The notes under the pieces were generated by a model. It was not told the DNA's origin and searched no databases. It saw nothing but the letters and a program-made list of their open reading frames with translations. A program made the translations under genes and the position numbers. Of a DNA stretch of 6,587 bases, positions 1 to 6,416 are shown in pieces; the stretch's first letter is position 1, and the number at the start of each line of letters is the position of its first letter. The stretch comes from Thiomicrorhabdus sp. (GTDB lineage Bacteria > Pseudomonadota > Gammaproteobacteria > Thiomicrospirales > Thiomicrospiraceae): contig JAKITH010000061.1 of NCBI GenBank assembly GCA_021648185.1, positions 1 to 6,587 on the forward strand, read 5' to 3'.

Positions 1-758
<758 letters not shown>

Positions 759-775
759 GTTTTTATAAATTTTCT

Positions 776-783
776 CCCCCCCC
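776..783. repeat. Run of eight C between convergent parE and PilZ genes
   Basis: Eight consecutive C lie in the 45-base gap between the two convergent stop codons. The run is outside both reading frames, so slippage here would not change a protein. A second, longer C run is found at 6386-6395. Confidence 0.8.
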
Positions 784-803
784 TCTAGCTGAAAAATTAC
801 CGT

Positions 804-1157
804 TTAAAATCGTTCGTGATAACTGGTAAAGCTTTGAATTACAAGCTCTTCATGTGTGTTTAGCTCTGAAAATTCCACTCCAATTAAATATTGATTTTGT
901 ACTTTAGAAAAGCAAGCAATTTTAGAGGTAATGGCAAGATCGTTGTCATTATCGTAATTGGGTAGGCTAAAATTAAGGGTGATGATTTGACCAATACTTA
1001 AATTGTGGTTGCATAAAATTCCGGCACCACACTTTGAGATATTTAAGAGCTTTGCTTGAACTGGCTCCTCTGCATCAGGGGCTTTGAGTGTGGCGGAGCG
1101 ATTGATGGAAATGCGTTGCGCGCAACGTGGATCGGTTTGAGGCGTAAAATCTGTCAT
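804..1157 (-). CDS. Single-domain PilZ protein, predicted c-di-GMP receptor
   Basis: This is a 117-residue cytoplasmic protein with no signal peptide or membrane segment. Both parts of the PilZ c-di-GMP-binding signature are present: RxxxR at R11-R15 (RCAQR) and (D/N)xSxxG at N39-G44 (NISKCG). The following alternating hydrophobic segments fit the PilZ beta-barrel, and FSLPNYDNDND is a loop between strands. The length fits one PilZ domain with short tails; the N-terminal YcgR domain and any GGDEF/EAL partner are absent. The start at 1157 is chosen because it is the only Met in the frame and places RxxxR close to the N-terminus as usual. No good Shine-Dalgarno is seen; the AAGG at 1171-1174 is about 13 bases away. 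The gene is opposite in direction to everything else in the window. Its target is unknown. The stator genes 3 kb away make a motility role conceivable, but regulation of pili, adhesion or polysaccharide is equally possible. Confidence 0.88.
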   Translation of the reverse strand: MTDFTPQTDPRCAQRISINRSATLKAPDAEEPVQAKLLNISKCGAGILCNHNLSIGQIITLNFSLPNYDNDNDLAITSKIACFSKVQNQYLIGVEFSELNTHEELVIQSFTSYHERF

Positions 1158-1161
1158 GTGT

Positions 1162-1191
1162 CTTATAATACCTTATGTGAAGTATACCCAA
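1162..1191 (-). promoter_or_regulatory. Candidate promoter of the PilZ gene
   Basis: On the minus strand TTGGGT (1191-1186) is followed after 18 bases by TATAAG (1167-1162). The -10 box is good and the -35 box weak. Transcription would start within a few bases of the ATG at 1157, giving a leaderless or nearly leaderless message, which would agree with the missing Shine-Dalgarno. The -35 box overlaps the right arm (read on this strand) of the inverted repeat 1183-1206. Judged by eye only. Confidence 0.3.
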
Positions 1192-1206
1192 GGTGGTTAG
1201 GGTATA
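1183..1206. promoter_or_regulatory. Inverted repeat TATACCC-N10-GGGTATA, possible operator
   Basis: Two perfect 7-base arms (1183-1189 and 1200-1206) enclose a 10-base spacer. The arms share the TACCC/GGGTA core of the shorter palindrome 1251-1267, whose centre is about 65 bases away. The repeat lies between the divergent PilZ and HMA genes and overlaps the candidate PilZ -35 box. It is not followed by a U tract, so a terminator is unlikely. An operator for a dimeric or tetrameric repressor is the favoured but unproven reading. Confidence 0.4.
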
Positions 1207-1243
1207 TAAGATGAGACCTTTGTACGAAAGGATGCACGGACTC

Positions 1244-1271
1244 TTTTCAGTACCCCCTTGAGGGGTATAAA
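1244..1271 (+). promoter_or_regulatory. Candidate sigma-70 promoter for the HMA gene-parC operon
   Basis: TTTTCA (1244-1249, four of six consensus bases) and TATAAA (1266-1271, five of six) are separated by 16 bases. No comparably good -10/-35 pair was found between here and the HMA start at 1458, so the transcript would have a leader of about 180 bases. The spacer is filled almost completely by the palindrome 1251-1267, the usual position for a repressor site. The spacer is not the 19-20 bases expected of a MerR/CueR-type promoter. Confidence 0.45.
1251..1267. promoter_or_regulatory. Palindrome TACCCC-N5-GGGGTA within the promoter, CsoR/RcnR-family-like operator
   Basis: The perfect 6-base arms TACCCC (1251-1256) and GGGGTA (1262-1267) flank CTTGA. 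A G/C tract bounded by TAC and GTA is the general form of sites bound by CsoR/RcnR/FrmR-family (DUF156) repressors, which respond to copper, nickel or sulfur species. The site sits between the -10 and -35 boxes and overlaps the -10. The first downstream gene is an HMA-domain metal-binding protein, and copZ-type genes are a known target class for CsoR. No such repressor gene is in the window. Six-base arms can arise by chance, so the support comes from position, composition and neighbour. Confidence 0.45.
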
Positions 1272-1285
1272 AAAGGCTAAAATTC

Positions 1286-1341
1286 ACCTGATTTTTGTTG
1301 AAAACCTTGCGAATAGCGGGCTATTTCGGCCTCAATCAGGT
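1286..1341. repeat. Nested inverted repeat in the HMA leader
   Basis: An outer pair of 8-base arms, ACCTGATT (1286-1293) and AATCAGGT (1334-1341), encloses an inner palindrome AATAGC (1312-1317) / GCTATT (1320-1325). The inner part GCGAATAGC...GGCTATT is matched, on the opposite strand, by the hairpin near 6417-6433, which suggests a dispersed palindromic repeat family. It lies within the predicted 5' leader of the HMA-parC transcript. No U tract follows closely, so it is not an obvious terminator. Confidence 0.5.
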
Positions 1342-1360
1342 AAGTTTTATCACTTTTTCC

Positions 1361-1394
1361 GCTCGCGCCCTTCTCGAGCAAAGGTCTCAAGAAG
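1361..1394 (+). other. Two mutually exclusive leader hairpins
   Basis: CTTCTCGAG (1370-1378) can pair with CTCAAGAAG (1386-1394) around a 7-base loop, with one C/A mismatch. GCTCG (1361-1365) can instead pair with CGAGC (1375-1379). The two helices share bases 1375-1378 and cannot form together. Whether this is a regulatory switch or coincidence cannot be told from sequence; no known riboswitch class is recognised. Confidence 0.25.
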
Positions 1395-1457
1395 AATGAT
1401 CAATTTTGTTGTGAAGCAAGGGTAACACCTTTTAAAAAAAATATAAAGGAGTGCGTT

Positions 1458-1766
1458 ATGGATGCATCTGAACAGCTACTTTTGCTGGAAGTTGAAAATA
1501 TAAAATGCGGCGGCTGCGCTCAACATATTAAAAATACTTTGTGCTCAATAGATGGGGTGGAGATGGTTGCCATTGAGGTTGAGCTAGGGTTGGTAAAGAC
1601 GACGCTTAAAGAGGGGGTAGATGTGGCTGCATTGCAACAAAAGGTACAACAAAAATTGCTTGAAAAAGGCTATCCCGTGGTTGGAACCGTAGAGGGACTT
1701 AAAGCGGTTGGCGTAAAAGCAAAGTCGTTTGTCTCTTGTGCGATAGGGCAAATGTCAAAAAATTAA
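1458..1766 (+). CDS. Small HMA-domain (CopZ-like) metal-binding protein with C-terminal extension
   Basis: This 102-residue protein is predicted cytoplasmic. Residues 8-76 form a heavy-metal-associated ferredoxin-like fold, with CxxC at C17-C20 (KCGGC) in the first loop and KGY at 70-72 in the last loop, as in copper chaperones and P-type ATPase metal domains. The Met two residues before the first Cys in the usual MxCxxC is Ile here (I15-K16-C17), so copper specificity is not assured. Residues 77-102 extend beyond the normal chaperone length of about 70 and carry another Cys at C94. ATG 1458 has a strong Shine-Dalgarno, AAAGGAG (1445-1451), six bases away. The stop at 1764-1766 overlaps the parC Shine-Dalgarno, so the two are co-transcribed. 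No copper ATPase or CsoR gene is in the window. Likely roles are cytoplasmic metal delivery or buffering; the exact metal is unknown. Confidence 0.85.
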   Translation: MDASEQLLLLEVENIKCGGCAQHIKNTLCSIDGVEMVAIEVELGLVKTTLKEGVDVAALQQKVQQKLLEKGYPVVGTVEGLKAVGVKAKSFVSCAIGQMSKN

Positions 1767-1779
1767 AGGGAGTGTTGGA

Positions 1780-4011
1780 GTGTCACAGCAAACGATAAAT
1801 TATGAAGGCATTGAGCAAAAAAGCGTGGCTGAATTTGCTGAAAAAGCCTATTTAGACTATGCCATGTACGTTATTTTAGACCGTGCGTTACCGCATATTG
1901 GTGACGGTTTAAAGCCGGTACAGCGCCGTATTATTTATGCCATGTCTGAGCTGGGACTGAAAGCCTCCTCAAAACATAAAAAATCGGCTCGAACCGTAGG
2001 GGATGTGCTGGGTAAATTTCATCCACATGGCGACAGTGCGTGCTATGAAGCGATGGTGTTGATGGCGCAAAATTTTTCGTTTCGTTACACCTTGGTGGAT
2101 GGTCAAGGGAATTGGGGGTCGATGGATGACCCTAAATCGTTTGCAGCGATGCGTTATACCGAGGCTCGATTGTCTAAATTCAGTCAACTGTTACTGGAAG
2201 AGACCGCGCAGGGAACGGTTGATTGGACGCCGAATTTTGATGGCACATTACAAGAGCCTTTAGTGTTACCCGCACGAGTACCGCATGTATTATTGAATGG
2301 AACATCGGGGATTGCGGTGGGCATGGCGACGGATATTCCCCCTCATAATTTAAGAGAGGTAGTGGACGGTTGCATTGCTTTATTAGCGGATCCTAATTTG
2401 ACAACAGAAGCGTTAATGGAGTTTATTCCCGCGCCCGATTACCCTAATTCGGCACAAATTATCACCTCCAAAACCGAACTGTTTAAATTGTACGATACGG
2501 GGCACGGCTCGATTCGCCAGCGTGCGCAATATCGTGTGGAAGATGGGGTAAACGTGGTCATTGATGCCCTGCCTTATCAAGTATCGGGTACCAAGCTGAT
2601 GGAGCAGGTTGCGGCTCAAATGCGGGCGAAAAAGTTGCCAATGGTGGTCGATTTACGAGATGAATCCGACCATGAAAACCCCGTACGATTTGTGATTGAG
2701 CTGCGCTCCAAGCGAGTGGATGTGGAAACGGCTATGTTGCACTTGTTTGCGACAACAGATTTAGAAAAAAGTTACCGCGCCAACTTTAATGTCATTGGTT
2801 TGGACGGTCGGCCACAGGTTAAAAATTTACGTTCAATGCTGGTTGAGTGGTTAAGTTATCGAACTGAGACGGTACGCCGTCGTTTGCAATGTCGTTTAGA
2901 CAAAGTATTGGCTCGACTGCATATTTTGGACGGCATGTTAATTGCCTTTTTAAACATTGATGACGTCATTGCGATTATTCGAGAAGAAGAAAAACCCAAA
3001 CCTGCTTTAATGAAACGGTTTGGGTTATCGGATACACAAGCCGAGTCGGTATTGGAGCTTAAATTACGCCACCTTGCTCGTTTGGAAGAGATGCGTATTC
3101 GCACCGAACAAGCTGAGTTGGAAAATGAACGTAAAAAATTAGAACGAATTTTAGGCAGTGCCGCTCGTTTAAAAACACAGGTAAAAAAAGAGTTGTTACA
3201 AGACGCCGAGCAGTTTGGAGACGATCGTCGCTCGCCACTTGTAAATGCGCGTGCGGCTCAGGCCATGAGTGAGCAGGATCTATTGCCATCCGAAGCCATT
3301 ACCGTGGTGTTGTCTGAAAATGGCTGGGTTAGAGCCGCCAAAGGGCATGATGTTGATGGCGAATCATTGGGCTATAAATCGGGTGATGCCTTTTGCTCTC
3401 AAGCGACAGGGCAGAGTCGTCAAATGGCGGTGTTTATCGACAGCACAGGACGGACTTATGCACTGTCTGGGCACAGTTTGCCATCCGCACGATCGCATGG
3501 CGAACCTTTAACAGGGAGGTTAAACCCACCTTCAGGCGCACACTTTACCCAAGTGATAATGGGGCTACCAACGGATAAAGTGGTATTGGCGTCCAGTGCC
3601 GGCTTTGGTTTTATGACGGAGTTAGGCAATTTATACGCTAAAAATAAAGCGGGTAAAGCGTCCATTAGTTTGCCTGCGGGCAGTACGGTTTTAACGGCGG
3701 TAAAAGCTGAATCTGAACAGTGGTTAATGGTGGTCACCAGTGAACCCAAAATGTTGGTATTTCCTGTGGAAGAGTTGCCAGTTTTGACAAAAGGAAAAGG
3801 CAATAAATTGATTCAGATGCCAAAAGGTGAACAGGTAACGGCTATTTTTGCCTTTACACCGGGCGAGAAAGTGGTCTTAAAAGCAGGTAAATACCAAAAA
3901 ATATTTGGCCCCACGGCCATTGAAGAGGCACTGGCAAATAGAGCTAAAAAAGGCATTGTCTTACCACGAACTTTAAAAAAAGTAACGGGTATTTCATTGT
4001 CAAATGGTTAA
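1780..4011 (+). CDS. parC: DNA topoisomerase IV subunit A (ParC)
   Basis: ParC is the DNA cleavage and rejoining subunit of topoisomerase IV, acting with ParE to unlink sister chromosomes. The 743 residues are close to the roughly 750 of E. coli ParC, so the gene is intact. The DNA gate contains [10 protein letters not shown] (41-50), [14 protein letters not shown] (78-91) and the catalytic Tyr Y126 preceded by R125 in [23 protein letters not shown] lies at 173-189, the tower and coiled-coil region at about 340-470, and the beta-pinwheel C-terminal domain at about 495-743. The GyrA-box is absent, which argues for ParC over GyrA. S86 and E90, corresponding to E. coli S80 and E84, are the quinolone-sensitive residues. 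GTG 1780 is the start because AAGGGAG (1766-1772) lies seven bases upstream and the protein begins [10 protein letters not shown]. Only 13 bases separate it from the HMA gene. No promoter of its own is apparent. Confidence 0.97.
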   Translation: MSQQTINYEGIEQKSVAEFAEKAYLDYAMYVILDRALPHIGDGLKPVQRRIIYAMSELGLKASSKHKKSARTVGDVLGKFHPHGDSACYEAMVLMAQNFSFRYTLVDGQGNWGSMDDPKSFAAMRYTEARLSKFSQLLLEETAQGTVDWTPNFDGTLQEPLVLPARVPHVLLNGTSGIAVGMATDIPPHNLREVVDGCIALLADPNLTTEALMEFIPAPDYPNSAQIITSKTELFKLYDTGHGSIRQRAQYRVEDGVNVVIDALPYQVSGTKLMEQVAAQMRAKKLPMVVDLRDESDHENPVRFVIELRSKRVDVETAMLHLFATTDLEKSYRANFNVIGLDGRPQVKNLRSMLVEWLSYRTETVRRRLQCRLDKVLARLHILDGMLIAFLNIDDVIAIIREEEKPKPALMKRFGLSDTQAESVLELKLRHLARLEEMRIRTEQAELENERKKLERILGSAARLKTQVKKELLQDAEQFGDDRRSPLVNARAAQAMSEQDLLPSEAITVVLSENGWVRAAKGHDVDGESLGYKSGDAFCSQATGQSRQMAVFIDSTGRTYALSGHSLPSARSHGEPLTGRLNPPSGAHFTQVIMGLPTDKVVLASSAGFGFMTELGNLYAKNKAGKASISLPAGSTVLTAVKAESEQWLMVVTSEPKMLVFPVEELPVLTKGKGNKLIQMPKGEQVTAIFAFTPGEKVVLKAGKYQKIFGPTAIEEALANRAKKGIVLPRTLKKVTGISLSNG

Positions 4012-4052
4012 AAAAATCTGGTTTGGTATGGCGATTGCTTTAAGGCTTTAGC

Positions 4053-4100
4053 AGAATGTTTTGTCAATATATCGTTCATTAAGACATTCTTTTTAGAATG
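4053..4100 (+). other. Alternative hairpins in the parC-motA gap
   Basis: AGAATGT (4053-4059) is complementary to ACATTCT (4084-4090), and CATTCT (4085-4090) is also complementary to AGAATG (4095-4100) around a TTTT loop. The central segment can therefore pair with either side but not both. No run of U follows either stem, so these are not standard terminators. The gap 4012-4129 otherwise shows no clear promoter, and motA is preceded by a poor Shine-Dalgarno. Confidence 0.3.
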
Positions 4101-4129
4101 CGTTAAGCCCTAAAAATAAGTGAAAAAAT

Positions 4130-4966
4130 ATGATAGCTAAACCTGTTGGTATACTGATTATTATGCTCAGCCTCTTTGGCGGCTTTATGCTCATGGGCGG
4201 TAATTTACTGTCCTTATGGCACCCGTCAGAATTAGTCGTTATTTTAGGTTTGGCATTAGGAACTTTTTTAGCCTCAACCCCCGTTTATATTTGGTGGCGT
4301 AGTTTTGGGTATTTAGGCCGTTACTTTTCGGGAGAGAAGGTTACAAAAGCGTTATACGCCGATACACTTGGCTTGCTGAATGAGTTGGCACGTCTGTCCC
4401 GTTCAGCAGGGGTTCTGGCCTTGGAAAAACACATTGTTAGCCCTGAAACCAGTCCTGTTTTTGCTAAATATCCAGCCGTATTAAAGCACAAAGATCTTAA
4501 AAAATTCATTATCGATAATTTCAACTATCTACTGTTAAATCCTCCTAAAAGCCAAAAATTTGATGAATACTTGGATGACCAAATCCATGACATTATTATT
4601 TCAATGAGTGAAGTGCCTAAATCGCTTGGTAAGGTTGCCGATTGGTTGCCGGGGTTTGGGATTGTCGCCGCCGTATTAGGTGTTATTTTGACCATGGAGC
4701 TACTCGGTGGCGATATGGATGTCGCTAAAATCGGAACGGCAATTGGTGCCGCTTTGGTCGGAACGTTAACGGGGATTTTTGTGGCTTTTGCCATCTTAGC
4801 ACCGTTTGTTCACGCCATGGAAGTTATGGTTCGTCAGGACACCGCGCTGCTTGATATGAGTGCCGCGTTTATGTCCGCCTATGCCAATGGCGTATCGCCT
4901 AATATTGCGTTAGAAATAGGTCGTCAGCGAATTCCGCCTGAGTTCGAAGTGCCTAGGGAGTTATAG
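4130..4966 (+). CDS. motA: Flagellar motor stator protein MotA
   Basis: MotA forms the inner-membrane ring around MotB and couples proton flow to flagellar rotation. The 278-residue protein is near the usual length (E. coli 295). It has four membrane segments: about 5-25, 33-55, 172-192 and 204-226. The cytoplasmic loop between the second and third carries R91 and E99 in SRSAGVLALE, matching E. coli R90 and E98 that contact FliG. The prolines needed for torque are P174 in LPGFGIVAAVLG and P225 in AILAPF. FGGFMLMGGN near the N-terminus and GVSPNIALEIGR near the C-terminus are also family signatures. The ATG at 4130 is chosen because it begins just before the first membrane helix, although the upstream sequence TAAGTGAAAAAAT is a weak ribosome site. 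It is followed closely by motB. Resemblance is to proton-type MotA; sodium-type PomA cannot be strictly excluded. Confidence 0.94.
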   Translation: MIAKPVGILIIMLSLFGGFMLMGGNLLSLWHPSELVVILGLALGTFLASTPVYIWWRSFGYLGRYFSGEKVTKALYADTLGLLNELARLSRSAGVLALEKHIVSPETSPVFAKYPAVLKHKDLKKFIIDNFNYLLLNPPKSQKFDEYLDDQIHDIIISMSEVPKSLGKVADWLPGFGIVAAVLGVILTMELLGGDMDVAKIGTAIGAALVGTLTGIFVAFAILAPFVHAMEVMVRQDTALLDMSAAFMSAYANGVSPNIALEIGRQRIPPEFEVPREL

Positions 4967-4969
4967 AAA

Positions 4970-5011
4970 ATGAAGCTCTTTACGTTGTCTTCTGCTGTGA
5001 GAAAAGTGTAA
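4970..5011 (+). CDS. Possible 13-residue coupling ORF between motA and motB
   Basis: An ATG three bases after the motA stop opens a frame coding MKLFTLSSAVRKV. Its TAA overlaps the A of the motB ATG (TAATG). A good Shine-Dalgarno, AGGGAG (4955-4960), stands nine bases upstream of this ATG, whereas motB itself has only a weak GAGAAAAG-type site. Translation of this ORF could deliver ribosomes to motB by termination-reinitiation. The peptide itself resembles nothing recognised, and the ORF could be fortuitous. Confidence 0.35.
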   Translation: MKLFTLSSAVRKV

Positions 5012-5709
5012 TGTCACGTCGTCGTCGAGGTCACGACGAAGGCTCGCATGGTGGTGCATGGAAAATTGCCTTAGCCGATTTAATGACCGTGCTGATGGTG
5101 TTTTTTTTGGTCATGTGGCTCATGGCCGCAGTGGACCCAAAAGATCGCGATGCCTTTGTAAAAAGTATTTCGGGAGAGACCGTTGAAAGTGGTGATGTCC
5201 CCATGTTGGATATGGTGCCAGCTCAAGTAGAAATTGTGCAATTGGAGTTAAAACCTGCCATTTCAAAAGCCGACATTGAAGCGGCCATGAAAGAGATTAA
5301 CCCTAAAGACATTAGCATTGAAGACACCGAAGCCTATACTCGAATTACATTAAAATCCGATAGCTTTTTTGAAAGCGCGCGTGCAACCATCAGTGATAGT
5401 ACGCGTGAGCAACTGGAAAAACTAGGTGAAACATTGGCGGGGCGCAATCAATACATCACGATTGCAGGCTACACCGACAACCTTCCCATCAACAACTTTC
5501 AATTTCCATCTAACTGGGAGCTTTCCGCAGCGAGAGCGGCAACCGTTGCTCGAACCTTTATTGATATGGGTGTGGACAAGCGTCTGTTAACCATTGAAGG
5601 CAAGGCGGACAATAATGAAGTGGCGCCTAATACGACCGCTTATGGTCGCTCACTCAATCGACGCGTGATTATTACGGTGGATAAATTGACACCCGTCTCG
5701 TTTGACTGA
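5011..5709 (+). CDS. motB: Flagellar motor stator protein MotB
   Basis: MotB anchors the stator to peptidoglycan and carries the ion-binding aspartate. The order is a basic N-terminus (SRRRRG), the HGGAWKIALAD segment, and one membrane helix at about 19-40 with the essential D23 (E. coli D32) in ALADLMTVLM. A plug/linker region follows at about 42-105, then an OmpA-like peptidoglycan-binding domain at about 108-225. That domain shows GYTDN (153-157), NWELSAARA (168-176) and GRSLNRRV (212-219). At 232 residues it is clearly shorter than E. coli MotB (308), mainly in the linker and C-terminal tail, and no frameshift is evident. The N-terminal helix reads WKIA.AD.MT...FFLVMWL, as in proton-type MotB. 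The start overlaps the stop of the small ORF 4970-5011. It is separated from motA by 44 bases and is surely in the same operon. The gene ends before a large inverted-repeat element. Confidence 0.94.
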   Translation: MSRRRRGHDEGSHGGAWKIALADLMTVLMVFFLVMWLMAAVDPKDRDAFVKSISGETVESGDVPMLDMVPAQVEIVQLELKPAISKADIEAAMKEINPKDISIEDTEAYTRITLKSDSFFESARATISDSTREQLEKLGETLAGRNQYITIAGYTDNLPINNFQFPSNWELSAARAATVARTFIDMGVDKRLLTIEGKADNNEVAPNTTAYGRSLNRRVIITVDKLTPVSFD

Positions 5710-5776
5710 ATTTTTTATCTAGCCTCTTTCTTATACAATGCTTTCATGGTGTAAAATACTTATTTGATTTACGGCC

Positions 5777-5857
5777 TTTTACCCTAATCCCCAGATAGAA
5801 AAGCGCCTACTGTTGGTACGCTATAAACGTATTTTCTATCTGGGGATTAGGGTTTTA
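5777..5857. mobile_element. MITE-like element with perfect 21-base terminal inverted repeats and TTTTA flanking repeats
   Basis: Bases 5782-5802 (beginning CCCTAATCCCCAG) are the exact reverse complement of 5832-5852 (ending CTGGGGATTAGGG). They enclose 29 bases, giving a 71-base element without coding capacity. TTTTA occurs immediately on each side (5777-5781 and 5853-5857), as expected of a 5-base target duplication. The core has a smaller hairpin (GCG/CGC and TAC/GTA around TGTTG). The transposase family is not identified. An alternative is a very strong bidirectional terminator or structured intergenic repeat: one more outer A/T pair extends the arms to 22 bases, and TTTT follows the right arm. 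The inverted repeat itself is certain; its mobile origin is an inference. Confidence 0.55.
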
Positions 5858-5898
5858 TACAAAGGTCTCTTAAAGCGATTAATCATGAGGTATTATCA

Positions 5899-6300
5899 AT
5901 GGGATCAAATGTATCCGTATCATCTACTGGCGTCATCAGTGTACTTGCAAAAGTTCCTTGGATGCTATTTATTATTCTCTTTTTAATCGGTGCTGAATAT
6001 CTGCAACTCTCGTTAGACGGCGTGGTGGGCTATAGCTTTATTACGTTAGCCATAATAGTGCTGTTTATCGAAATGTTTAAGGCGGGAGATGTGAGTGCTA
6101 TCGCATTTTTAATGGATCAATTCTGGGCCGTTGTAACGGTTGTTCTGGCGACAGGGTTACTGAGCTATTTATGGTTTGTTGAAGGCAGAGAACCTAGCTT
6201 TTATCACTGGATTGGTTTTGCCATTATTATTGCCGATGCGTTATTAAATCCATTTAATGCGTTTAGAACCGCTTTGCGTAATTTCGATGTACCGGGTTAG
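5899..6300 (+). CDS. Small four-helix inner-membrane protein of unknown function
   Basis: I do not recognise this 133-residue protein. It has four predicted membrane segments: about 18-38 (PWMLFIILFLIGAEYL), 43-61, 75-94 (FWAVVTVVLATGLLSYLWF) and 100-118 (IGFAIIIADALLNP). The N-terminus of about 15 residues is rich in Ser and Val and has no cleavable signal. The loop between helices 3 and 4 holds VEGREPSFYHW, and the C-terminal tail NAFRTALRNFDVPG carries two Arg, suggesting a cytoplasmic tail. Acidic residues at the ends of helices (E33, E58, D73, D113) could matter for function or topology. ATG 5899 is chosen for its Shine-Dalgarno GAGG (5887-5890) eight bases upstream; an earlier ATG at 5885 is out of frame. 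It stands alone downstream of the inverted-repeat element, with its own unlocated promoter. Steady codon use and sensible topology support a real gene. Confidence 0.8.
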   Translation: MGSNVSVSSTGVISVLAKVPWMLFIILFLIGAEYLQLSLDGVVGYSFITLAIIVLFIEMFKAGDVSAIAFLMDQFWAVVTVVLATGLLSYLWFVEGREPSFYHWIGFAIIIADALLNPFNAFRTALRNFDVPG

Positions 6301-6361
6301 TTGAGTTAAAGTGACTAAAGGACGATACTTTGAATTCAAGTACTACCTTTTAAAAGGAAGA

Positions 6362-6395
6362 GGGGGAGTTTTCAATCTAAAATATCCCCCCCCCC
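6362..6395. repeat. G-tract/C-tract hairpin with ten-C homopolymer
   Basis: GGGGG (6362-6366) can pair with C residues from 6386, and TTTT (6369-6372) with AAAA (6379-6382), around the loop CAATCT with one small bulge. The C tract is ten long (6386-6395), so the pairing register can slide. On the minus strand the stem is followed by a pyrimidine-rich stretch and TTTT, so a terminator for leftward transcription is possible. For rightward transcription no U tract follows. Confidence 0.4.
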
Positions 6396-6416
6396 TATCA
6401 AGCGCTTAAAGTCGTT

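Noticed and set aside
767..798. AAATTTTC / GAAAAATT arms as a shared terminator for parE and the PilZ gene
   Set aside because: Arms are A/T only with a bulge and a large C-rich loop, so the stem would be weak.
1251..1267. Palindrome as a rho-independent terminator or as a MerR/CueR operator
   Set aside because: It is followed by A, not T, on the plus strand; the promoter spacer is 16 bases, not 19-20, and the ACCTTCC-type CueR arms are absent.
1075..1287. Minus-strand open frame of 70 codons overlapping the PilZ gene start
   Set aside because: It overlaps a gene with clear PilZ motifs in another frame, spans the regulatory region, and its translation shows no domain-like pattern.
1379..1388. 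CAAAGGTCTC also present at 5860-5869
   Set aside because: A single 10-base direct match is expected by chance in a window of this size and the flanks differ.
3456..3803. Minus-strand open frame of 115 codons inside parC
   Set aside because: It lies wholly within an intact ParC reading frame and is a shadow; no independent start signal or recognisable motif.
1780..4011. Quinolone-resistance substitution in ParC
   Set aside because: S86 and E90, equivalent to E. coli S80 and E84, are the sensitive residues.
4011..4037. Sigma-28 (FliA) promoter for motAB
   Set aside because: GGCGATTG matches only five of eight -10 bases of GCCGATAA, and the -35 at 15 bases is AAAA overlapping the parC stop; too weak to claim.
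5781..5853. Integron attC site
   Set aside because: The characteristic GTTRRRY and RYYYAAC ends and unpaired extrahelical bases are not seen; the arms are perfectly complementary.
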